NCBI GenBank assembly: GCA_964343305.1
Contig: CAYFJO010000289.1
Coordinates: 1 to 13,541, forward strand
DNA: 13,541 nt
Direction of reading: 5' to 3'
DNA from: CAYFJO01 sp964343305
GTDB taxonomy: Bacteria > Planctomycetota > Planctomycetia > Pirellulales > Pirellulaceae
Shown here: piece by piece, positions 8,301-13,541 of the stretch
Layout: each line of letters begins with the position of its first letter
Numbering within the stretch: position 1 is the first letter of the stretch
The notes under the pieces: model-generated
The model's database searches: none
Told to the model about the DNA's origin: nothing
Seen by the model: the letters and a program-made list of their open reading frames with translations, nothing else
Program-made: the position numbers and the translations under genes

Positions 8301-10522
8301 ATGGCGTGCAGATTCCACGCGGATTCGACGTTCTCAAAGGAACGTTTAAAAAGTTCCGCAACGAATTGAAACAGCTTCCCGTCGCCCGTCGAGGGCATGT
8401 CGAACTGCAAGTCACTCGCCAGGGAATCACTGGCGATACATCGGCCGACGAGTTGGATTATCTAGTCGTGACCGAGCCGTTGCCCGCGGGCGTCGCCGTG
8501 ATCGAAAAATCGGTGCGTGGCGGTTTCGAGCGATTCGAGATCGCTCCAGGGGCAATCACGTTTTACATCGGCAGTCGTCGCGGCATTGCTCCGATTCATT
8601 ACGACGTACACGGATATTTGCCCGGCGAGTATCGCACAACGCCAACCATCGTACGAAATAGCTATCGGCCGGATCGCATGGCCGTCTCGACGGTCAAGCC
8701 GCTGAGCGTGCTGACGATCGGCGCAAAGAGCACGGATAAGTACGAATTGTCTCCTCGCGAACTTTACGAACTTGGCCGCCGTTATTTCGAGAAAGAAGAC
8801 TATCGGCAAGCAGGCGATCACCTGTCGAAGCTCATGTCGAGTTGGAGCCAGAATTTGAATTCGAAATTCTTCAAGAGTACGGCTCACATGTTGTTGAACG
8901 TGCATTTGAAAAACGGTCCGCCCGCCGAAGTCGTCCGATACTTCGAGATCATCATCGAGAAATATCCAGATTTGCAAATCGATTTTGACAAGTTGCTGCA
9001 AGTCGGACGGGCGTATCACGATATCGGCGAATATGAGCGCAGCTATTTGGTGTTTCGAGCCACGTGTGAAGCGAGCTTCATGCGCGAAAGCCGCGTGGCG
9101 GGCTTCCTGCAATCACAAGGCGAGTTGCTGCGCAGCGTCGACACGATGACCAGCCTGTTGCGGGAATATCCGCCGGAGTCCTACACGGCGACGGCTCGAT
9201 ATGCGTTGGCTCAAGATGTTTATGCGAACGCTCCCGAGGCCAAGTCCGATCCAAAGCTGCGAGAGAAGAAAATCACTCGAATCGATTTGATCCGGCAAGC
9301 ATTGGCGATGCTCGATGGATTCTTGACCAAGAACCCCGAAGATCCGGCCGCCGACCAGGCATCCTTCTCGTTGGCCAACGCGTTGTTGGAATTGGAGGTG
9401 TACGAGGAAACAATCGCAGCCTGTGAGCGTTTCGCGGAGCGATTTCCCAAGAGCGACTACCTTGACAGTTTCTGGTACATCATTGGCTATTGTCAATTCG
9501 CTCGCGGCCAGCACGACGATGCCTTGTCGATGTGCGACAAAGTGGCGAAGGCCAAACGAGTTGACTCGGCAAGCGGCCGTGAAATCGAAAGCCCCAACAA
9601 ATGGCAGGCGATCTATATCCTGGGCCAGATTCATCACAGTCTTGGCAAGGCGGAGAACGCGATCACCGAGTACAAACGCGTTCGCGATCGTTTTCCTGAT
9701 GCACGCCAGGCAATCGAATACTTCACGCGCAAACAGATCGAGTTGCCGGAAGTCACCACTCTGAAACCCGGTGAAGCCGGCAACGTCGAGTTGAAGTTCC
9801 GCAATATCCCCCATTGCGACACGACGGTCTATCGCATGGACCTAATGAAATTCAGTTTGTTGAAGCGGAACCTTGGCGAGATTACTTCCATCAACCTGGC
9901 GGGCATTCGCCCCCATCACCAGGCAACGACGAAATTGGGCGATGGCAAAGACTTTCGCGACCGCACCGAAAAACTCAAGCTGCCCTTAAAGGAAGAAGGA
10001 GCCTATCTGGTCGTTTGCCGAGGCGGCGATCTGCACACAAGCGGTCTGGTGCTGGTCACACCACTCGTCGTCGAAGTGCAAGAGAACAGTGGTTCTGGCC
10101 GTGTACGAACGACCGTCCGCGATGTCACAAACGAAACATTCCTCACGGATGTGCACGTCAAAGTCATCGGCACACTGAATTCTGAGTTCACCTCGGGCGA
10201 CACCGACCTGCGCGGAGTTTTCGTGGCCGACAAGATTAATGGTCAAACAACTGTCATCGCGCAAGCCGAAGGTGGCCGCTACGCATTCTTCCGAGGGACG
10301 ACTCATCTGGGGCCGATGCCAGCGCAGCAGCAAGGCCAAGCCGCGGCACAAATGGACGAGTCGGAGGCAGCGCCCAATGCGTCCGGCAAAGGCGCCCTGC
10401 TGAAGAACCTGCAAGAGAGCAACATGAAAATCCAGGTTGAACAGCAGGACCAATTGCAGGATCTGTTCGACAACGACGTCGAAAGCGGCATCGGCGGCGG
10501 GTTCGGCGGCGGGATTTTCTGA
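2369..10522 (+). CDS. Giant secreted TPR / alpha-2-macroglobulin family protein (2717 residues) with duplicated end modules
   Basis: Residues 1-22 form a signal peptide (cut expected after ASAFA), so the protein acts outside the cytoplasm. Residues about 28-485 are ten or so TPR-like repeats. An MG1-like domain (about 500-626) and an MG2-like fold (628-700) follow, then the classical MG2 motif GFIYTDRPAYRAG at 708-720, MG3/MG4-like domains (813-1013) and an A2M_N_2-type domain (1015-1168, with VSLAMVEKALL). A low-complexity stretch spans about 1170-1370. The A2M core domain is at about 1402-1467 (TLTITLPERSTAWSLLARG). The helical thioester-type domain (about 1618-1887) has QNDDGGWSWAGG at 1687-1698, but the thioester site reads C1630-QAES instead of CxEQ. 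Next come an MG10-like domain (1890-2118), a second TPR array (2125-2449), a repeated MG1/MG2 module (2459-2645) and the tail GIGGGFGGGIF. E. coli A2M homologues have about 1500-1650 residues. Protease binding or scaffolding is inference. No pbpC neighbour is visible. Confidence 0.93.
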   Translation: MSISRVSIVFVLLVFQLNASAFAVPRVPKNIGQLMQDRKYDDAIKAIDAANKEDASQDYLAFLKARALHFQKKYDAAIAAFDEMLKAHPKSEWIRHARFAKAVSFARKGDFRSAELIYRAEADYLLSLDRKQEIANIYLEFADAFFKPESEDTKPDFQKALGFYQQALAVGPKPEERIKIELLIAQCYQKLGKSNEALKGFSKFIADHAAHDLAVEARFQLGEVQLAAGNLAAARRTWQDLLELNKESKSKRLAEAAFKISRTYNIPAPQNDDQLGLGVAALDSFIKKYPEHELASQAHLRIAQSYQNFGRYEDAVASLKRFLGDENYAQTKEVPEARYLLGVAMKLQGKFDEALATWSDYLVKHPTHKYWSDAQREIINVEYLKAHTAFTKKKYADARQLWTAFLAKYPLDARSRIILYRFGQMHYNDEKWDDAINDWRRLVSKYPNTNESSQAQYMIAQTLEEKLNKFEDAIKEYKKTKWGRFQNNAVQRIARLTAKRFTIETERIFRSNETPKIKLTSRNIEDVTVRVYHVDLETYFRKMHLARGVEQLDISLIDPDFTFEHKVAGYEKYKLCEADVEIALPDEKANKGSGVLAVTVTSKAFEATTMLLQSDLDVIVKSSRDEVFVFAENMRTGKAWPEARILVSNGKQVFAEGTTGADGVFHKSFEELKSCNDVRVFAIADGHTASNVIALRGLGVAQGLSPKGFIYTDRPAYRAGQMVHVRGIIRQVAGDTYKIEDGKKYDLEVFDNRNRLVHTSEVALNVFGSLHANFLLPSASPQGQYRIQVQDGDKQNYQGTFVVHQYQLQPVQLEADVERTVFYRGEEITGTIRASYYYGAPVIGREIRYQLAGGRSFTAKTSVAGEVKFRFATRDFRESQTLALTAALPEHNLQISKPFFLATQGFLLSAKTVRPTYLAGESFEVEVTAADAEGKPIERPLTLSVLHRQEIDGETGEVLIEKHDLKSDDKGLARQTLTLDEGGRYVLRFEGVDRFDNPISTQATVRISDDEDKVRLRILADTHTYKVGDVAKLQIHWREQPALALITYQGARILKYELVQLKKGTNNYQVSMGSKLAPNFDLAVSVMNDAPQKLEDDTQRRFHQTSSPFTVQRQLLLDLKIKPAADGKNAKPGQDIEVEITTTDPQGRPVSSEVSLAMVEKALLSRFNSPLSKVSDFFRGTRRQSAVRTTSSVSFKYRPPTQSVNAQLLAEQDRREIHEAESARLAEIRGVTLGTLVDSVELFDRDGDGPPQLGGAMLDDSGGAFEDIEAVVEEVPGEPQSALSALGAQVTNGEELGEAGQQLAGGEFPKWAGSVPGRYREEIRGYYRTLGGEGRPGNGRAANYTIDHFAGGSYEFIPNQTEWQILEKGGAWRNLNLKSTLGFNWNAEQAKTFVAEMQKKGNVLLPQLASHETAYWNPAVTTDEKGKTTLTITLPERSTAWSLLARGITTETLAGEAANELAVSKELFGQIKLPTAFTDGDQATIIATVHNNAIAKGKIEVTLELKIGDKKTIERKTIDVLKKGITDLSFSQKLALPESAKKSGAPATKAEFLLTIAAGEQQDVVRQSVPVVPYGMPVFAIAGGSSAGDVTAVLNPPKGMKIESPRLQIIVGPTVERSLLDVVLARATWCQAESNRFASGAESAVSNLMAALALQKLIAATREADNPHAQSLDARIRSSINLLVAQQNDDGGWSWAGGQSDKYHSARVVWGLSLARAAGFRVADSGYNNAVGFLRTQLSKSRVTDYETKAVLLHALATAGHDDFTLANQLYRNRPALSAAGLAHLSLAYSEMDRRQTAGELVSILGERLGADGAATPAKGLSWNQSSTELRALHAIALEKAATGNGELKKQVDWLMAHRTGHRWSPDKATGPAMLAACRWFAKTRFEGEKYKLAIVVNDLAAQELEIDADSRTQTIDISSEFLDPKKDEQRVRFEITGRGRYAYQCVLGGFVPAEELKSTTQDWKVVRTYEPASRELDGVQIPRGFDVLKGTFKKFRNELKQLPVARRGHVELQVTRQGITGDTSADELDYLVVTEPLPAGVAVIEKSVRGGFERFEIAPGAITFYIGSRRGIAPIHYDVHGYLPGEYRTTPTIVRNSYRPDRMAVSTVKPLSVLTIGAKSTDKYELSPRELYELGRRYFEKEDYRQAGDHLSKLMSSWSQNLNSKFFKSTAHMLLNVHLKNGPPAEVVRYFEIIIEKYPDLQIDFDKLLQVGRAYHDIGEYERSYLVFRATCEASFMRESRVAGFLQSQGELLRSVDTMTSLLREYPPESYTATARYALAQDVYANAPEAKSDPKLREKKITRIDLIRQALAMLDGFLTKNPEDPAADQASFSLANALLELEVYEETIAACERFAERFPKSDYLDSFWYIIGYCQFARGQHDDALSMCDKVAKAKRVDSASGREIESPNKWQAIYILGQIHHSLGKAENAITEYKRVRDRFPDARQAIEYFTRKQIELPEVTTLKPGEAGNVELKFRNIPHCDTTVYRMDLMKFSLLKRNLGEITSINLAGIRPHHQATTKLGDGKDFRDRTEKLKLPLKEEGAYLVVCRGGDLHTSGLVLVTPLVVEVQENSGSGRVRTTVRDVTNETFLTDVHVKVIGTLNSEFTSGDTDLRGVFVADKINGQTTVIAQAEGGRYAFFRGTTHLGPMPAQQQGQAAAQMDESEAAPNASGKGALLKNLQESNMKIQVEQQDQLQDLFDNDVESGIGGGFGGGIF
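3728..4363 (+). repeat. N-terminal copy of the duplicated TPR-MG1-MG2 module (within the giant protein)
   Basis: Residues 454-665 comprise the last TPR of the first array, an MG1-like beta domain and an MG2-like domain. Landmarks are QAQYMIAQ, DAIKEYKK (A473), RNI at 522-524, VYHVDL at 531-536 and GVF at 663-665. The second copy at 9605-10222 has the same landmarks in the same order with almost the same spacing. The similarity is visible at protein level; no matching DNA runs stood out, so the duplication looks old. Confidence 0.8.
7241..8030 (+). other. Thioester-type helical domain without the thioester motif
   Basis: Residues about 1625-1887 of the giant protein have the layout of the thioester-containing domain of bacterial A2Ms, including the GGWSW signature with SDKYHSARVVWGLSLA after it. 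The expected CxEQ is replaced by C1630-Q-A-E-S. Gln is missing from the position that forms the bond, so a normal internal thioester cannot be drawn. Thioester-less A2Ms are known in bacteria, so this is degeneration of a known kind rather than a sequencing artefact; the frame is intact on both sides. Confidence 0.75.
9605..10222 (+). repeat. C-terminal copy of the duplicated TPR-MG1-MG2 module (within the giant protein)
   Basis: Residues 2413-2618 repeat the module at 454-665. Landmarks are QAIYILGQ, NAITEYKR (A2431), RNI at 2478-2480, VYRMDL at 2487-2492 and GVF at 2616-2618. Offsets between matching landmarks are 1959, 1958, 1956 and 1953 residues, so only a few short gaps are needed. The copy ends where MG3 would follow in the first half. 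About 75 residues of Gln/Ala-rich and acidic linker then lead to the Gly-rich end. Confidence 0.8.
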
Positions 10523-10540
10523 TTCAATCGGCGAATATCA

Positions 10541-10617
10541 ACTTCCGAAGGTTTCCGAGACTTCGGAAGTTTGAACCGAATTCTAGACTTCCGAAGTTGA
10601 AGAAAACTTCGGAAGTC
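10541..10617. repeat. Four-unit array of a 10-base element forming two hairpins
   Basis: The unit ACTTCCGAAG occurs at 10541-10550 and 10587-10596 and inverted as CTTCGGAAGT at 10561-10570 and 10607-10616. Units one and two form a perfect 10-base stem with a 10-base loop. Units three and four form a perfect 13-base stem (10586-10598 with 10605-10617) and a six-base loop. Each unit is itself palindromic apart from its centre (CTTC-C-GAAG). Alternative pairing between the two hairpins is possible. The array starts 18 bases after the stop of the giant gene. Confidence 0.85.
10586..10617 (+). terminator. Possible transcription terminator hairpin after the giant gene
   Basis: A perfect 13-base stem closes a six-base GAAGAA loop 63 bases after the stop codon, before the promoter candidate of the next genes. 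No T-tract follows on either strand, so it is not a canonical Rho-independent terminator. It may stabilise the 3' end of the long message or assist termination by another route. Confidence 0.4.
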
Positions 10618-10642
10618 GACCACATCGGTCCAAACGAGCCGG

Positions 10643-10671
10643 TTGGCGAATTCGCAATCTTTAAGCATAAT
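10643..10671 (+). promoter_or_regulatory. Candidate promoter of the DoxX-oxidoreductase pair
   Basis: TTGGCG (10643-10648, four of six) and CATAAT (10666-10671, five of six) are exactly 17 bases apart. Transcription would start near 10678. A 10-base palindrome GCGAATTCGC (10646-10655) overlaps the -35, and an inverted repeat (10666-10686) overlaps the -10 and start point; either could be a regulator site. Confidence 0.45.
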
Positions 10672-10686
10672 ACGAACAGTATTGTG
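10666..10686. promoter_or_regulatory. Operator-like inverted repeat over the -10 region
   Basis: CATAATAC, a five-base spacer GAACA and GTATTGTG form an eight-base inverted repeat with one mismatch. It covers the -10 hexamer and the expected transcription start of the DoxX gene. This is where a repressor would sit, but no regulator gene is visible in the window. Confidence 0.3.
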
Positions 10687-10769
10687 AAGCACCCGTTATT
10701 GACCGGGGCGTTTGACCCACGCCATCTCACACCGCACCGCTTGCCCCGGTCCCGCGTGGTGTGGTCTGA

Positions 10770-11909
10770 ATGGAACGCCGTCTTTCTCCTAACAATCAAG
10801 CTTGGTTGCTAATGATCCAGAAGCTCTTTTCAAAGTGTCCGTGCAAATTGATCCAAAATCCGCCGCGGATCGGTTCGCAGGGTCAGTTCACGATTGTTGC
10901 GGTCGTCGCGCTGGTTGTGCTGCGACTTGCCGTCGGGTTTCATTTCTTCTCCGAAGGTGCCAATAAACTGGTCGACGGAGAGTTTTCGGCGGTCGGTTTT
11001 TTGCAGGGCGCAAAAGGCCCTTTTGCGGGTTGGTTTCAAAGTTATCTGAAAGATCCGGACGGGCTGGAGCGGCTGAATTACAACCCGCATACTGAACGAT
11101 GGGACAAGATCGAGGTCAAGCAAACGACCTATGTCTGGTCCGTGCATCGTGAACGGGTCGCCGCCCACTATCAATATGGTCCCCGTCAAACGCAAATGGC
11201 CCAACACGTTTCACAAATTTACGATTCACGGTTGCAACAATTCTTCATTGAAAACAACGAAGACATCAACGAGTATTTCCGCGACTTGGAGCGAGTCAAG
11301 GCGTACCGTAACGATCCGCAGCGTGAAGATGTTGATTCGCGCCGTGGGCAGACGGACAAGATCGAACGCGACTATCGCGGCAAGCGTGGCGGGTGGTTAA
11401 AGCAAATCAACACCATGTGGCTGGAATACGATCGAGCGCTCAATGCCGTCGCCACCGACGAGCAAAAGAAGAACGCCGGACTTGCCCCGTCGTTGAAACT
11501 TCCCGGGTCCGCCGGCTCGTACTACGCGTTTGTTGATCCCAATGCTCCCGATCCCCGGAATCAAATTGCCGTTCGTGACAACTCCAAGTTCATGGATGTC
11601 GACTGCATCAATTCGTTGATTCCACGAATGGACCTTTGGATTGGTGTGCTCTTGATCCTTGGTTTGTTCACACGGCTGACGTCGATCGTGGCCGCACTGT
11701 TCCTGGGGTCCATCATGCTCACCCAATGGCCTTGGTCTCCAGACGCCCTGCCCATTCACTATCAAGCCATCGAGGCATTCGCATTGGTCATCTTGGCCGT
11801 TGTCGGTGCTGGGCGATTTTGCGGTCTCGACTTTTTCATCGTCAATTGGCGGCAATGTTGCGGCGGCTCGAAATCAACTGAAAATGAAACCTCTGGTGAT
11901 ACCAAGTAG
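10770..11909 (+). CDS. DoxX-family membrane protein with a large insert after the first helix
   Basis: This 379-residue protein has the DoxX layout: a first membrane helix at about 40-62 with the conserved LRLAVGFHFFSEGANKL pattern, then three more helices near 288-303, 304-320 and 333-355 (MDLWIGVLLILGLFTRLTSI is family-typical). Between helices one and two lies a charged insert of about 225 residues, rich in Tyr, Arg, Glu and Gln and probably helical. Most DoxX proteins are 130-180 residues with no such insert; I recall similar long forms in planctomycetes. DoxX members are linked to quinone or thiol redox functions, but the reaction here is unknown. A second start, ATG 10812, would drop 15 residues; neither has a clear Shine-Dalgarno, so the N-terminus is uncertain. 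The next gene begins 10 bases after the stop. Confidence 0.85.
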   Translation: MERRLSPNNQAWLLMIQKLFSKCPCKLIQNPPRIGSQGQFTIVAVVALVVLRLAVGFHFFSEGANKLVDGEFSAVGFLQGAKGPFAGWFQSYLKDPDGLERLNYNPHTERWDKIEVKQTTYVWSVHRERVAAHYQYGPRQTQMAQHVSQIYDSRLQQFFIENNEDINEYFRDLERVKAYRNDPQREDVDSRRGQTDKIERDYRGKRGGWLKQINTMWLEYDRALNAVATDEQKKNAGLAPSLKLPGSAGSYYAFVDPNAPDPRNQIAVRDNSKFMDVDCINSLIPRMDLWIGVLLILGLFTRLTSIVAALFLGSIMLTQWPWSPDALPIHYQAIEAFALVILAVVGAGRFCGLDFFIVNWRQCCGGSKSTENETSGDTK

Positions 11910-11913
11910 GAAA
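11908..11913 (+). promoter_or_regulatory. Ribosome binding site overlapping the DoxX stop codon
   Basis: AGGAAA begins inside the TAG stop of the DoxX gene (11907-11909). Its AGG ends eight bases before the ATG at 11919. The overlap indicates that the two genes share a message and may be translationally coupled. Confidence 0.75.
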
Positions 11914-11918
11914 ACGAT

Positions 11919-13541
11919 ATGAACCTTACGCCCGAAGAAAAGAAAGCCGGAAAAGAAAACTACTACGAAGCGGTCACGGAGCACGACAAGTCTGACCCGC
12001 GTGGCAACGTCACCGGTGAAGACGGCAGCGTCACGCGGCGTAGCTTTTTGAAAGAGGTGATTGGTGCCAGCGCCGTGACAGCCGTGGGAATCGGTGGCAT
12101 GTATTACAATTACGGTCGTCCCGATACGCCGGTCAAGATCGGCATCATCGGAACGGGAGACGAAGGCGGCATCTTGATCGGTGCGCTGAATCCCGACTAT
12201 GTCCAAGTTGTCGCCATCGCCGATATTCGCCCGTCGAGCATCCAACGGGCTTTCTACGGCGATTACGGCGGCGGCGACCCGGCCAAGACGCATTCGCTGC
12301 GACCTGGGTTGTTGGAGGTGTACGGGCACAAGTCGATCGAACAATCGAAGATCAAGATCTATGACAACGACGGCAAAACTGGCGATTCGGGCGGCGGCTG
12401 GAAGTCGGATGGCGGCGGCTGGGAAGCGTTGATCAACGACAGCAATGTCGAAGCGGTCATCATCGCGTTGCCGCTGCATTTGCACGCCCAAGTTGCCGTG
12501 GCGGCGCTACAGGCCGGTAAACATGTGCTGACTGAAAAACTGATGGCTCACAACATTGCGCAGTGCAAGGTTATGTCGCGTGTGGCCGCCAAGCAAGGAA
12601 AATACCTCGCCACCGGCCACCAACGACATTACAGCGTCTTGTACGACAATGCTGTGAACATGATCCGCTGGGGGTTGCTCGGCGAAATCCACCACATCCG
12701 CGCCCAGTGGCATCGCGGCAATCTGCCTGGCAACGATAGTTGGGCCCCGCCAATTCCGGGCGGTGCGCCCATCTGGGATTCCAGCGAAGTCTACAATCCC
12801 ATCGCCAAGCAATTGGAAGCGTTCGAAAAAGCAAAAGCACGCGGCAGCAGTGAGCCCTTCCTGGAAGAGCGCATCAAGCAGTGGAAGCAATGGGACGCCG
12901 ACAAATCACTCAACGGCCCCGCGATACTCGACCTCGGTTACGAGTCGCTCAAGTTGGACAACTATGAACGGACGGCTTTTGAGGAACTGATCCGCTGGCG
13001 ATTGTGGAACCGCACGGGAGGCGGACTGATGGCCGAACTTGGCAGCCACCAGTTGGACGCAGCCAGCATCTTCATCAGTGCGATGAACAAGGAAAAGGTC
13101 CATCCCCTGACGGTTCATGCCGTGGGCGGCCGCCACATTTTCCCGCAAGACCGCGACGCCGACGACCACGTCTATTGCACGTTCGAGTTTCCGGGCCCCG
13201 GCTACGACGCCAACTTTGATCCCGGATACAAAGACCCGGTTTCCGGCGTTGGCAGCAATCGCCCGATCGACTCCTTCGAGGCCAACTCCAACAAAAAGAT
13301 CGTCGTCACCTATTCGTCTATCAACGGCAACGGCTACGGCGGCTATGGCGAAGTGGTCATGGGAACCAAGGGCACGTTGGTCATCGAGCGTGAGAAGGAT
13401 GCGATGCTTTTCAAGACCAGCACAACCACGCGAGTCGGCGTAAAATCTTCCGGTGCCGGCCCGGTCCTCGACACGCAAGAAAGCGGCGACGGCGCGGTCG
13501 CCAAAGCCGCCGAATCGGCCCCCGTCAGTCGTGGTTACGCC
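11919..13541 (+). CDS. Tat-exported Gfo/Idh/MocA family oxidoreductase (3' end beyond window)
   Basis: The frame is open for 541 codons to the right edge. A polar 38-residue leader precedes a twin-arginine motif, TRRSFLK (R40-R41), and a hydrophobic stretch ending near residue 62, so the folded enzyme is probably exported by Tat. The NAD(P)-binding Rossmann motif is GIIGTGDEGG (75-84). The family's GKHVxxEKP appears as GKHVLTEKL (E206-K207-L208), with Leu in place of Pro. The substrate-domain motif GGGLMAELGSHQLD contains E373, H377 and D380, matching the usual G-x-H-x-x-D. Members oxidise or reduce sugars and related polyols with NAD(P); the substrate cannot be read here. Length already exceeds the usual 330-450 residues, as in many planctomycete members, with insertions near 111-165 and 285-350. 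Pairing with DoxX suggests electron transfer from the exported enzyme to the membrane, which is inference. Confidence 0.93.
   Translation, partial: MNLTPEEKKAGKENYYEAVTEHDKSDPRGNVTGEDGSVTRRSFLKEVIGASAVTAVGIGGMYYNYGRPDTPVKIGIIGTGDEGGILIGALNPDYVQVVAIADIRPSSIQRAFYGDYGGGDPAKTHSLRPGLLEVYGHKSIEQSKIKIYDNDGKTGDSGGGWKSDGGGWEALINDSNVEAVIIALPLHLHAQVAVAALQAGKHVLTEKLMAHNIAQCKVMSRVAAKQGKYLATGHQRHYSVLYDNAVNMIRWGLLGEIHHIRAQWHRGNLPGNDSWAPPIPGGAPIWDSSEVYNPIAKQLEAFEKAKARGSSEPFLEERIKQWKQWDADKSLNGPAILDLGYESLKLDNYERTAFEELIRWRLWNRTGGGLMAELGSHQLDAASIFISAMNKEKVHPLTVHAVGGRHIFPQDRDADDHVYCTFEFPGPGYDANFDPGYKDPVSGVGSNRPIDSFEANSNKKIVVTYSSINGNGYGGYGEVVMGTKGTLVIEREKDAMLFKTSTTTRVGVKSSGAGPVLDTQESGDGAVAKAAESAPVSRGYA

Noticed and set aside
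10541..10617. CRISPR array or integron attC site
   Set aside because: Units alternate in orientation with short, unequal spacers, and no cas or integrase gene is present. Simple hairpin pairing explains the pattern.

Overview
The window looks like chromosomal DNA of a planctomycete, most likely a Pirellula/Rhodopirellula-type member of the Planctomycetota. The evidence is a PSCyt1/PSCyt2 (DUF1549) cytochrome protein, a secreted leucine-rich-repeat protein ending in the style common in this phylum, a giant secreted TPR/alpha-2-macroglobulin protein, and a DoxX protein with a large insert coupled to a Tat-exported Gfo/Idh/MocA oxidoreductase. This assignment is inference from gene content. No rRNA, tRNA, CRISPR or insertion sequence was seen.

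Layout: positions 1-1100 (minus strand) hold the N-terminal 366 residues of a planctomycete cytochrome c protein that runs off the left edge. Positions 1188-1958 (minus) encode a small secreted LRR protein just upstream of it. A 410-base divergent intergenic region (1959-2368) separates these from one very large plus-strand gene (2369-10522, 2717 residues). After a 247-base spacer with paired inverted repeats (10541-10617) and a good promoter candidate, two plus-strand genes follow as a tight pair: a DoxX-family membrane protein (10770-11909) and a Gfo/Idh/MocA oxidoreductase (11919 to the right edge). The oxidoreductase has a ribosome binding site that overlaps the DoxX stop codon.

The standout is the giant protein. 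Its order is signal peptide, about ten TPR-like repeats, macroglobulin (MG) domains, a low-complexity acidic/Gly segment where a bait region could sit, the A2M core, an alpha-helical thioester-type domain without the CxEQ thioester motif, a C-terminal MG domain, a second TPR array, and a second copy of the 'last TPR + MG1-like + MG2-like' module, ending in a Gly-rich tail. The two copies align by hand over about 210 residues with a nearly constant offset (1959 falling to 1953 residues). The A2M core is thus flanked by two homologous arms.

All five products look exported or membrane-bound: two minus-strand signal-peptide proteins, the giant A2M protein, the DoxX membrane protein and the Tat oxidoreductase. 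Only the DoxX-oxidoreductase pair shows direct evidence of co-expression. A link between the giant protein and its neighbours is not shown by the sequence.
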